From: F23-B02 sp963613665
Lineage (GTDB): Bacteria; Bacillota; Clostridia; Oscillospirales; Oscillospiraceae
Assembly (NCBI GenBank): GCA_963613665.1
Contig: CAVEAL010000002.1
Span: forward strand, 1 to 64,000
Reading direction: 5' to 3'
Length of the DNA: 64,000 bases
The notes beneath the pieces were generated by a model. It had not been told where the DNA came from and did no database searches. It saw nothing but the letters and a program-made list of their open reading frames with translations. This document shows, piece by piece, positions 56,795 through 64,000 of this stretch; position 1 is the stretch's first letter; every line of letters starts with the position of its first letter. The position numbers and the translations under genes were made by a program.

Positions 56795-57449
56795 ATCAAT
56801 AATATCCACCCAACTGACGCTGTCCGCGTTTCTGATATGTACCCTGACGTCACTCGTGCTCGGCATAGGTATTGCCTTTGTCGGAATGTACCGCTCACGC
56901 TCGACGCAGAGCTTCGCCGTCGCGCTGGCGATACTGCCGGTTGTCGTGCAGCTTGTTATAATGCTCGTTAACGGCAATGTCGGAGCGGGCGTCGCCGTAG
57001 CCGGTGCGTTCAGCCTTGTGAGGTTCCGCTCCGTGCCCGGTACCGCACGTGAAATAGGCGTCCTGTTCATGGCCATGGCCATCGGCCTTGCTACCGGTAT
57101 GGGCTATGTAGGCCTCGCCGTGATATCCTTTGTCATCATCTCCGCCGTTATCCTGCTGCTGACCGCGACAAACTTCGGCAAAGCTCCCGCTGCAGAGCGC
57201 TGCCTCAAGATAACCATTCCCGAAAACCTCGATTACGAGGGACTTTTCGACGACATTCTTGCAAAGTATGCAAAGTCCTACAGCCTTATGAAGGTCAAGA
57301 CCACGAACATGGGCACGCTCTATGAGCTTCAGTACAGCATCGTGCTCAAGGATGAGAACGTTCCCAAGCAGTTTCTCGACGAGCTGCGCTGCCGCAACGG
57401 AAATCTGAACATAGTCTGCGGCCGCGAGGTGGCAAAGGAAGCTCTGTAG
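56787..57449 (+). CDS. DUF4956 membrane protein
   Basis: 220 residues. Three or four helices in the first ~125 residues with the family motif VAVAGAFSLVRFRSVPGTAREIGVLF-like segment (about 75-98: GAFSLVRFRSVPGTAREIGV), then a cytosolic ferredoxin-like domain (LKITIPENLDYEGLFDDILA, ELQYSIVLKDENVPKQFLDE). It nearly always accompanies VTC and CotH or Cthe_2159 genes; the joint function is unknown. Confidence 0.9.
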   Translation: MLESIISTQLTLSAFLICTLTSLVLGIGIAFVGMYRSRSTQSFAVALAILPVVVQLVIMLVNGNVGAGVAVAGAFSLVRFRSVPGTAREIGVLFMAMAIGLATGMGYVGLAVISFVIISAVILLLTATNFGKAPAAERCLKITIPENLDYEGLFDDILAKYAKSYSLMKVKTTNMGTLYELQYSIVLKDENVPKQFLDELRCRNGNLNIVCGREVAKEAL

Positions 57450-57500
57450 CGCTTGATTTTTTAAGGCGCAATAATTATAATCTGCTCAGAGGTGATAAGG

Positions 57501-58175
57501 ATGAAGCTGCTGATAGCTGAGGACGAGATAGACCTTGCCGAGGCGCTGACGGTGTTTTTCGAGAAAAACCACTTCACGGTCGATGCCGTGCACAACGGCT
57601 TTGACGCGTATGAATATGCCTTGACAGGCGAGTATGACGCGGTGATACTTGACGTCATGATGCCGAAGATGAACGGCATCCAGGTGCTCGAACGCCTTCG
57701 CGCCGAGGGTGTGAGCACCCCTGTCATGATGCTGACGGCACGAGGGCAGAAAAACGACCGCATCACGGGCTTTAACGCCGGAGCGGACGACTATCTTCCA
57801 AAGCCCTTCGATCCCGACGAGCTTCTGAGCCGTGTCCGCGCCATACTGCGCCGCAGCTCGGCCTATGTGCCGACGGAGCTTTCGTTCGGAGACTTAACGC
57901 TCAGTCCATCGACCGGCGAAATGAAATGCGGCGATAATTCCGTGCGCCTCGGCGGGCGCGAGTTTCAGGTCATGGAGCTGTTCATGCGTGCGCCGCGTCA
58001 GGTGTTCTCGGCCGAACGCATCATGGAAAAGGTCTGGGGCTGGGATAACGACGCGGAAATAAACGTCGTGTGGGTGAACATATCGAACCTGCGCAAAAAG
58101 CTCAGAGCCATCGGCTCGGAAACGGAGCTGCGCGCGAACCGCGGCCTTGGCTATGTGCTGGAGGATAAGCAATGA
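57501..58175 (+). CDS. OmpR-family response regulator
   Basis: 224 residues from ATG 57501. Receiver domain with the acidic pair (AEDEID), phosphoacceptor Asp in YDAVILDVMMPKMNG (about 52) and Lys in DYLPKPFDPDELLSRV. C-terminal winged helix (about 125-222, LSFGDLTLSPSTGEMKCGDN, AERIMEKVWGWDNDAEINVV, RGLGYVL). It overlaps the kinase gene by 4 bp. Confidence 0.96.
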   Translation: MKLLIAEDEIDLAEALTVFFEKNHFTVDAVHNGFDAYEYALTGEYDAVILDVMMPKMNGIQVLERLRAEGVSTPVMMLTARGQKNDRITGFNAGADDYLPKPFDPDELLSRVRAILRRSSAYVPTELSFGDLTLSPSTGEMKCGDNSVRLGGREFQVMELFMRAPRQVFSAERIMEKVWGWDNDAEINVVWVNISNLRKKLRAIGSETELRANRGLGYVLEDKQ

Positions 58176-59458
58176 TAAAAAGACTGCGCAACAGATTTAT
58201 CCGCATAGCCATGCTCTCCGTAGCGGCGGTCATGCTGCTGCTGACGCTGATACTGAACGTAGCAAACTACATCTCCACCGACTCCGACCTGCGTGATACG
58301 CTTACGCTCATATACGAAAATCAGGGCACGATACCGACATCGGATCGTGCCCCGTCGGACGTTCAGCCCGAGGCTCCGCCCGACGGTCAGACACCGCCGG
58401 ACAACACCGACGGCAATACAACGGTTACCGAAAAGCGCGGCCCGTTTACGCCGGAAACTCCGTTTTCAACGCGCTACTTTGTCCTGCGCTACGACGATGA
58501 CGGCGAGCTTCAGGAGGCGGAGCTTGATAATATCGCCTCCGTTGACGAGAACGACCTTGCGCAGTACCTTTCGGCGGCGCTGAAAAACGGCGCGGGCTAC
58601 GGCCGTATCGGCGACTATCGCTTTTACGTCGCCCACACCGGTGACGGCCGCAATATGGCGATATTCTTAAACTGCTATCAGGAGCTCAGAGCCGAAAAAA
58701 CGGTGCTCGTGTGGTCGATCGTCGCCGACGCTGCGTGCATACTGCTTGTGCTGCTGCTTGTTGTCCTGCTCTCGCGCAGGGCGATCGACCCCGTTGTCCG
58801 CAGCGCCGAGCAACAGAAGCAGTTCATAACCGACGCAAGTCATGAGCTCAAAACCCCGATAACCGTCATTGCAACGAGCCTGAAGGTGCTCGAAATGGAG
58901 ACGGGAAAGCAGAAGTGGATCGACAAGGCTCAGGCGCAGACCGAAAAGCTCACTGAGCTTGTCAACTCCATGGTCACGCTCTCGCGCATGGACGAGGAGG
59001 AGTCGCCGCTCAAAACCGAGGAGTTTAACGTCAGCGACGCCGTTGAGGAAACGGCGGGCTCGTTTAGCGACTTCGCGCTCTCGCGCGGGCATGCTCTGAA
59101 TATTTCCGTCGCACCGGATGTAATGTATCGCGGCGACGAGTACGCCGTGCGTCAGCTGGTGTCTATATTGCTCGATAACGCGGTGAAGTACGCCGCCGAC
59201 GAAACACCGATATCCGTCGAGCTGCGTCCGGCGCGGAAGGGAGTTATCCTGCGCGCGGAGAATACCTGTGTTTCACCGGAGAATATTGAGGCCGAAAAGC
59301 TGTTTGACCGCTTTTACCGCGCCGATCCCTCGCGCAGCGAGTCCTCCGGCTTCGGCATAGGACTTTCCATAGCCCGCAGCATCGCCGAGGGACACAGAGG
59401 CAGCATAAAGGCCAATATAAACGGCGATAAGATAGTCTTTGAAGCGGAATTAAAATAA
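58172..59458 (+). CDS. Sensor histidine kinase
   Basis: 428 residues. Two membrane helices (about 10-32 and 182-205) flank an extracellular domain with a Pro-rich insert (about 50-95). H-box QFITDASHELKTPITVIATS (about 222) with the phosphorylated His, N-box VSILLDNAVKYAADETPISV, and G-boxes DPSRSESSGFGIGLSIARSI. Pairs with the response regulator just upstream, and probably controls the VTC/DUF4956 cluster (inference from position). Confidence 0.95.
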   Translation: MIKRLRNRFIRIAMLSVAAVMLLLTLILNVANYISTDSDLRDTLTLIYENQGTIPTSDRAPSDVQPEAPPDGQTPPDNTDGNTTVTEKRGPFTPETPFSTRYFVLRYDDDGELQEAELDNIASVDENDLAQYLSAALKNGAGYGRIGDYRFYVAHTGDGRNMAIFLNCYQELRAEKTVLVWSIVADAACILLVLLLVVLLSRRAIDPVVRSAEQQKQFITDASHELKTPITVIATSLKVLEMETGKQKWIDKAQAQTEKLTELVNSMVTLSRMDEEESPLKTEEFNVSDAVEETAGSFSDFALSRGHALNISVAPDVMYRGDEYAVRQLVSILLDNAVKYAADETPISVELRPARKGVILRAENTCVSPENIEAEKLFDRFYRADPSRSESSGFGIGLSIARSIAEGHRGSIKANINGDKIVFEAELK

Positions 59459-59459
59459 A

Positions 59460-59487
59460 GAAAAAGCTCCCCGGCGGGAGCTTTTTC
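59460..59487. terminator. Bidirectional terminator
   Basis: AAAAGCTCCC / GGGAGCTTTT hairpin with A- and T-runs after the kinase gene and before the convergent LysR gene. Confidence 0.85.
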
Positions 59488-59518
59488 TATGCATAATTTA
59501 AATAAAAATATAGATATT

Positions 59519-60418
59519 CTATATACTTTCCTTCCAGCTGAAGGTCTCGCTGTCTATAACAAACTGACGGAAGTGCGTTACGCACGGCGGCATAAAGGTG
59601 CTGTCGTCGCTGACCATGAACAGGTTCCGCTCGTAAGCCGGGGAGTTTATCTGCAATATCCTTACATCGAGCTTCAGCAGCAGATCCATGTACGGTACGA
59701 CGGCGATCCCGAAGCCCTTGGCGACAAGCCCCGCGATGACCTGATCCTCCTCGGTCTCGTATACTATGCGCGGCTCAACGCCTATATCAAGGAACATGCG
59801 CTCCACAACGGAGCGTATGCCGGAGCGCTTTTCGAAGAATATCTGCGGATAGGGTGCGGTCTGCGCAAGCTCAATGCTGTGTCCGGATGCAAGCGGGTGG
59901 TCTTTGGGTACTATCAGAACGAGCTCCTGCTTCTGCACGGGTACGGCCGTAAGGCCGAGCCTGGGCGAGGGTTCGGAGCAGAAAACAAGGTCGTATTTCC
60001 GCGCGGCGAGCCCGTCGAGCAGGCTTTGGCTGACGCCCGTGTGGAAGGTGAATCGAACGTTTGCCTCCGGCCGGTTTTGCAGAAACTCGGCCGCGAGCCG
60101 CGGAACGAATTCCACGCCGAGCGGACGCAGGAAGCCCAGCCGTATGAGTCCGTCGCCGCGAGCGCTGCGCTTTAAGGATTCGACCCCGGAGTCGAGCGTC
60201 GCAAGGGTATGCTCGGCGCAGACCAGAAACTCCTCACCGAAGCGCGTAAGCGTCGTTTTTCTCCCGTTTTTTTCAAATAGCGGAAGTCCAAGCTCCTTTT
60301 CAAGCTGCGATATCGCATGGCTCAGGCTCGGCTGCGCGATGCAAAGCTGCTCAGCCGCCTTCGTATATTGCTGCACGTTTGCAAGCGTGACAAAATAGCG
60401 CAGATAAAATAAATTCAC
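59519..60418 (-). CDS. LysR-family transcriptional regulator
   Basis: 299 residues. MNLFYLRYFVTLANVQQYTK then AAEQLCIAQPSLSHAISQLE is the LysR winged-helix start (about 1-60). The substrate domain follows (about 92-290; GLIRLGFLRPLGVEFVPRLA, LVLIVPKDHPLASGHSIELA, VAKGFGIAVVPYMD). It reads divergently from the YczE-like membrane protein, so that gene is its likely target. Confidence 0.94.
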   Translation of the reverse strand: MNLFYLRYFVTLANVQQYTKAAEQLCIAQPSLSHAISQLEKELGLPLFEKNGRKTTLTRFGEEFLVCAEHTLATLDSGVESLKRSARGDGLIRLGFLRPLGVEFVPRLAAEFLQNRPEANVRFTFHTGVSQSLLDGLAARKYDLVFCSEPSPRLGLTAVPVQKQELVLIVPKDHPLASGHSIELAQTAPYPQIFFEKRSGIRSVVERMFLDIGVEPRIVYETEEDQVIAGLVAKGFGIAVVPYMDLLLKLDVRILQINSPAYERNLFMVSDDSTFMPPCVTHFRQFVIDSETFSWKESI

Positions 60419-60565
60419 GATAGCACCTCCTCATATTCAGTATGCAGTATAGCACAAAGTATAGCTTCTATCTATATTTTTCGGCAAATTATTTATTTGC
60501 TAATATACAGTGACGCTGTTAAACTACATTCTTTGTGAAGAATGCTTTTAGAGGAGGAAATTACA

Positions 60566-61264
60566 ATGGATGAAATGATAGACGAGGGCGAGAAAACGGT
60601 TCTTAGAGGCGAGGCGGCGCTTGTGCTGGCAGTTATAATCAACAGCTTCGGCGTTGTGCTGATGCTGTATTCCGGCTCCGGCATATCGGCGATCTCAAGC
60701 GTGCCGTTTGCCTTCTCCGAAGTGCTGCCCTCGCTTACACTGGGAACGTGGACATATATATTTCAGGGACTTTTGATACTGAGCCTGATGCTGCTGCGCC
60801 GCCGCTTCGTGCCGGAGTATCTGTTCAGCTTCGTTGTCGGCTTTGCCTTCGGCGAAATGCTCGATGTGCACGAGCTGTGGGTCAATGTACTGCCTGACGG
60901 CCTTGCGTGGCGCGTGTTTTATTTCATAGTCAGCTACATGCTCATCAGCTTTGGCATAGCGCTTTCAAACCGCTGTCATCTGCCGATCATACCGACCGAT
61001 CTTTTCCCGCGCGAGCTGTCGCACATCACAGGTACGGCCTATTCGAGGGTGAAGATATTTTTCGACGTGAGCTGTCTTGCGGTAACGGGAGCCATGACCG
61101 TTGCTTTTCTGGGACATCTGGACGGGCTCGGCCTCGGAACGATCCTCGCGGCGTTCACGATGGGCAAGGCCGTCGGACTCATGGGTGACTGGCTCGATAA
61201 GCGATGCCGCTTTGTTGCCTTCCACACGGGCAAGGCTCCGGCCCTGCGTCATAAAAGGGCATAA
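60566..61264 (+). CDS. YczE-family (DUF6198) membrane protein
   Basis: 232 residues from ATG 60566 (GGAGG SD). About five membrane helices: ALVLAVIINSFGVVLMLYSG, SAISSVPFAFSEVLPSLTLG, FSFVVGFAFGEMLDVHELWV, VFYFIVSYMLISFGIALSNR (followed by LPIIPTDLFPRELSHITG), FFDVSCLAVTGAMTVAFLG. This is the YczE/YyaS group of unknown function, often beside LysR regulators. Confidence 0.85.
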   Translation: MDEMIDEGEKTVLRGEAALVLAVIINSFGVVLMLYSGSGISAISSVPFAFSEVLPSLTLGTWTYIFQGLLILSLMLLRRRFVPEYLFSFVVGFAFGEMLDVHELWVNVLPDGLAWRVFYFIVSYMLISFGIALSNRCHLPIIPTDLFPRELSHITGTAYSRVKIFFDVSCLAVTGAMTVAFLGHLDGLGLGTILAAFTMGKAVGLMGDWLDKRCRFVAFHTGKAPALRHKRA

Positions 61265-61303
61265 AAAATTCCGCAGTTCAATTTCTGAACTGCGGAATTT
61301 TTA
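61264..61303. terminator. Bidirectional terminator
   Basis: AAAATTCCGCAGTTCA / TGAACTGCGGAATTTTT is a perfect stem with flanking A- and T-runs, between convergent genes. Confidence 0.9.
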
Positions 61304-61310
61304 TATCTTG

Positions 61311-62417
61311 TCACTCCATGAGCACCCAGCAGTCGGTGGAGGGCGCAGCGGAACACATGGGAACGACGCGCATTTTTGCGTCGCCGAGCTCGATAAGCTC
61401 AGAGCAGCTGCTTACAAGGTCTGAGGCCGATGAGCTCTCCGACGTGTAATAGACCCTGTCAAAGACCTTGAACAGTATCTCCGCGCTCTGGCCGGTCGCG
61501 GTATCGCCGCCGACTTTCATCGCTGCTGAGCTCGTTATCTGCACGCTCATCTTCGCCGAAGCGCTGCGCATCGCGCGCGTGACGCTTAGGCCGAAGCCCG
61601 AAACTGCCGTGAGGGGAGTAGGCTTTACCGCCGAGGACGAGGAGTAGGCAAATTCAACGCCGCTGACCTCCGGCAGACGCATGCCCAGCAGCACGATCTC
61701 GTCAACGCCCATCTTTGACAGCTCACTGCACAGGGACGTTATATAGCTCCTGACCGTCGCATTCGTCGGGTCGAGCCACGCGCCGCTGGAGTCGGAATAG
61801 GCCTGACCGTCGGTGGTCTTGAGCGTCAGCTGCGTATAGCGAGAGGCAAGAGTGTTGTCCACAAAGCAGCACATGCGCACGGCAACGTATTTGCCCTGTT
61901 CCTTGAGTGAGGACACGATGGAGGCCAGATCGACAGTGCCTGTCGTGCCGTAGCCCTTGGCAATGTCCGCCTGCGACTCCCACACGAGCATGCCCGTGAC
62001 GGTTTTCACGTCGAGCAGAACGCCGGTGGCATCCGGCGATTTGCTCAGGTACGAGGCGACGCCCGAGGCCGTCACCGACGATGCGGGAACGTACACGAGC
62101 TTTACGGCGCTCAGATCCTCACCCGCGGTGGCCTTGACGTTTGAGTAATCGGCCTGACCGATCTCAAGCTGTGCCTCCACCGGCTCGAAGGACTGGACGG
62201 CGACCTCGCCGTCGTCAGTCTGCCCTGTCTGCTCGCTGCCGTCCTCAAGGAACGGTATCTCAAGATGCAGACCGGAGTTTGTCACCACTATATACTTTTG
62301 CAGTCCGTAGAAAAGCATGACCACAAAGGCGATGACGGCCAGAATGATTATCGTGGCTATCAGCGCCGGAGCGGTCTTTTTCCTTTTCCCGCGGTAAAAC
62401 TCAGAATTGTTTGCCAA
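61311..62417 (-). CDS. Membrane-anchored DUF4015-type glycoside-hydrolase-like protein
   Basis: 368 residues. A basic N-terminus, one membrane helix (about 17-43), a linker, then a TIM-barrel-like domain. VKLVYVPASSVTASGVASYL, ATGVLLDVKTVTGMLVWESQ, GKYVAVRMCCFVDNTLASRY, WLDPTNATVRSYITSLCSEL and GVDEIVLLGMRLPEV match the putative glycosidase domain DUF4015. It probably faces outside and acts on cell-wall or capsule glycans. The enzymatic residues cannot be confirmed here. It lies 5 bp downstream of rpiB on the same strand. Confidence 0.78.
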   Translation of the reverse strand: MANNSEFYRGKRKKTAPALIATIIILAVIAFVVMLFYGLQKYIVVTNSGLHLEIPFLEDGSEQTGQTDDGEVAVQSFEPVEAQLEIGQADYSNVKATAGEDLSAVKLVYVPASSVTASGVASYLSKSPDATGVLLDVKTVTGMLVWESQADIAKGYGTTGTVDLASIVSSLKEQGKYVAVRMCCFVDNTLASRYTQLTLKTTDGQAYSDSSGAWLDPTNATVRSYITSLCSELSKMGVDEIVLLGMRLPEVSGVEFAYSSSSAVKPTPLTAVSGFGLSVTRAMRSASAKMSVQITSSAAMKVGGDTATGQSAEILFKVFDRVYYTSESSSASDLVSSCSELIELGDAKMRVVPMCSAAPSTDCWVLME

Positions 62418-62422
62418 TTTGA

Positions 62423-62851
62423 TCAGTCCTCGATCTGCTTGATGCGGCGGATGTGCCTTTCGTCGCCGGAGAAGGGGGTGTCAAGGAAGGTATCGACTAT
62501 CTTCAGCGCAAGGCCTGGGCCGACGACACGCGCACCCATGGCCAGAATGTTCGCGTCGTTGTGCAGCCTTGTCATCTCTGCCGAGAAGCAGTCGCCGCAC
62601 AGGGCGGCGCGTATGCCCTTTATCTTATTGGCAGTGATGGAGATGCCGATGCCCGTGCCGCAGATTATTATGCCCTTTTCGCACTCGCCGTCCGCGACTG
62701 CGTGTGCGGCCGCCTTGCCGTAAACGGGATAGTCGCAGCTGTCCTCGGTGTAGGTGCCGTAATCTTTGTATTCAAGGCCGCGCGCGTCGAGGTGCTTCAT
62801 GACCTCCTGCTTGAGCGCCCAGCCGCCGTGATCAGAACCCAATGCGATCAT
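62423..62851 (-). CDS. rpiB: Ribose-5-phosphate isomerase B
   Basis: 142 residues. MIALGSDHGGWALKQEVMKH (DHGG motif), CGTGIGISITANKIKGIRAA (phosphate loop and substrate residues), CGDCFSAEMTRLHNDANILA. It interconverts ribose-5- and ribulose-5-phosphate in the pentose phosphate pathway. It could also act as a LacAB-type sugar phosphate isomerase, but the RpiB signature is clear. Confidence 0.96.
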   Translation of the reverse strand: MIALGSDHGGWALKQEVMKHLDARGLEYKDYGTYTEDSCDYPVYGKAAAHAVADGECEKGIIICGTGIGISITANKIKGIRAALCGDCFSAEMTRLHNDANILAMGARVVGPGLALKIVDTFLDTPFSGDERHIRRIKQIED

Positions 62852-62922
62852 ATATTTGATCCTCCGAAAAATTTATTACATTTCATTATCGCACCAAAAC
62901 GCCATAATTACAAGAAAAATTC

Positions 62923-64000
62923 TTAAAACGGCCAGTCGGGCAGCCACTTGAGCAGATTTGTCGCAAGCTCGGCGATTACTCTGACACCGGACAGTACGGG
63001 GTAGAAGGCGATAAACAGCGCACAGCTGAGCCCCGTCAGACCGTAGACGTTGAACTTCCAGCCCTTTGTGTTGTTCTGCATGAGGCTGAACACGCGCGCA
63101 ATGGCCAGCACGAGGAACACCGACGAGGGGAAGTAGTGGTACTCAAAGGTCGTGCGCGTTATGAACACCCACGGCAGCAGCTGCGCAAGATAGCCGATGA
63201 CTATAAACAGCGAGAGTTTATCGCGGCGCTTTACGGCAAAAACGGCGCACAGCGCCATTGCTATGAGCCCCGCCCAGCACAGCACGGGATTTAAAAACGC
63301 GCCGAAGGATGAGCGCGTGCCGTCGCCGAAATACTTGAGGTAGTACAGAATAGGCCGCTCGTCGATCACCCACTGCCACCAGCGCGATGAGTAGGGATGC
63401 TCGGAGTGAACGCCGGAATGGTAGCTGAACATGAAATCCTGATTGTCAAGCACGAGCTTTGCGTAGTCGGACGTAAAATACATGCCCGCGCCGTCGAGGC
63501 CTATCGCCTTGCCGTAGGGGTAGTAGCTCATATAATATATCATTGCCGGAACGAGCACAAAGAAAACGACGCAGAATGCGCAGTTTTTAATAAAAGCCTT
63601 TATCTCAAAATTATGTATCCAGTGTATGAGCCATATCACCGCAAGCCCTGCGCCCGCGTAGAAGCAGGTCCATTTACAGGCGGCGCCTATGCCGAAGAAC
63701 AGCCCGGACATTGCAAGATAGCGGCGCTTTCCGTCCGTTATGTACATGTACATGAACAGATACATCAGCAGGATAAAGAACACCGAGTAGCTGTCGATCG
63801 TCGCTATCCGCGTCTGCGTAAAGTGCATAAAGTCGAAGGCGAATATCGCCGTCGCGCAGGCGCACACACGCACGGATGAGAACATACGCTTTAAAAGCGC
63901 GTACATGACCGGCAGCATCAGAACGCCGATGAGCGTGCCCGAAAAGCGCCAGCCGAAGGGGGTCATGCCGAAAAGCGCAATGCCTATGGAAATGATGAGC
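62923..64000 (-). CDS. Phospholipid-carrier-dependent glycosyltransferase (PMT family), partial
   Basis: The frame is open to the window edge (359 codons seen) and continues beyond. Membrane helices alternate with polar loops: LFGMTPFGWRFSGTLIGVLM, ATAIFAFDFMHFTQTRIATI (helix and loop with DxxH and TR residues), GKRRYLAMSGLFFGIGAACK, WCWWQ-like SSRWWQWVIDERPILYYLKY. This fits the PMT/ArnT GT-C family, which transfers sugars from polyprenyl-phosphate carriers at the outer membrane face. The N-terminal catalytic Asp loop is outside the window. The 3' end lacks the usual C-terminal PMT_4TMC extension and stops at 62923. Confidence 0.85.
   Translation of the reverse strand, partial: LIISIGIALFGMTPFGWRFSGTLIGVLMLPVMYALLKRMFSSVRVCACATAIFAFDFMHFTQTRIATIDSYSVFFILLMYLFMYMYITDGKRRYLAMSGLFFGIGAACKWTCFYAGAGLAVIWLIHWIHNFEIKAFIKNCAFCVVFFVLVPAMIYYMSYYPYGKAIGLDGAGMYFTSDYAKLVLDNQDFMFSYHSGVHSEHPYSSRWWQWVIDERPILYYLKYFGDGTRSSFGAFLNPVLCWAGLIAMALCAVFAVKRRDKLSLFIVIGYLAQLLPWVFITRTTFEYHYFPSSVFLVLAIARVFSLMQNNTKGWKFNVYGLTGLSCALFIAFYPVLSGVRVIAELATNLLKWLPDWPF

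Overview
This 64-kb window looks like the chromosome of an anaerobic Clostridia-class Firmicute, probably an uncultured gut Oscillospirales-type bacterium. The grounds are a mid-50s G+C composition judged by eye, strong Shine-Dalgarno (SD) sites and consensus sigma-A promoters, and a perfect HrcA/CIRCE operator. A type III glutamine synthetase, a DUF512 radical-SAM protein, the der-plsY pair and SLH-domain and DUF5685 proteins point the same way. This is inference from gene content; no 16S gene is present.

Layout. 1-1.2 kb: tRNA-Asn, tRNA-Met and tRNA-Trp, followed by a decayed tyrosine integrase. 1.2-9.5 kb: a secreted SLH protein with a 26-residue repeat, a flippase-like membrane protein plus phosphatidylserine decarboxylase, glnN, an AI-2E-family permease and a coiled-coil membrane protein. 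9.6-14.0 kb: tRNA-Leu, a PRK06851-type ATPase, a minus-strand cluster of J-domain, DUF5685 and zinc-ribbon proteins, and two small secreted or anchored proteins. 14.1-18.45 kb: a core + strand block of yceD, rpmF, DUF512, der, plsY-like and tRNA-Ala.

18.45-31.3 kb is a mosaic of integrative-element debris between tRNA genes. It holds two inverted paralogues (one frameshifted), fragments of a BTAD regulator and galE spliced together, ArdA-like and DUF4314 proteins, a tyrosine integrase C-terminus abutting an inverted broken tRNA-Ala copy, and a complete large serine recombinase. It also holds a compact XRE / AlbA_2 (Schlafen-type) ATPase / zinc-ribbon operon, a MazF toxin, a hairpin-rich noncoding stretch, and a possible ArdA-sigma fusion. 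tRNA-Val, Phe, Gly and Cys follow on the minus strand.

31.73-39.36 kb is a 7.6-kb prophage-derived element flanked by a 17-bp direct repeat and inserted at the 3' end of hslO. It keeps tail genes (gp10-like, major tail protein, tail chaperone with a textbook -1 frameshift signal, DUF6273 tail fibre, CBM-like protein), a broken holin, a repressor, HicAB and an IS30-family transposase. Capsid, packaging and tape-measure genes are absent, and deletion junctions are visible.

39.35-64 kb is mostly ordinary chromosome. It carries hslO, a methyltransferase and YerC-like regulator; NfeD/SPFH; hexokinase plus a zinc/manganese-type ABC transporter; an amino-acid ABC transporter with an M20 amidohydrolase; and a CIRCE-controlled hsp20. 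Next come hypA beside a 5'-truncated glutamate-synthase-like oxidoreductase facing a TetR fragment, then the Cthe_2159 / VTC / DUF4956 / two-component cluster, LysR, a YczE-type membrane protein, a DUF4015 protein, rpiB and the C-terminal part of a PMT-type glycosyltransferase cut by the window edge.

The most promising targets for follow-up are the XRE-AlbA_2-zinc-ribbon operon in its mobile context, the IS30-bearing phage-derived element, the structured noncoding stretch near 28.7-29.0 kb, and the SLH repeat protein.
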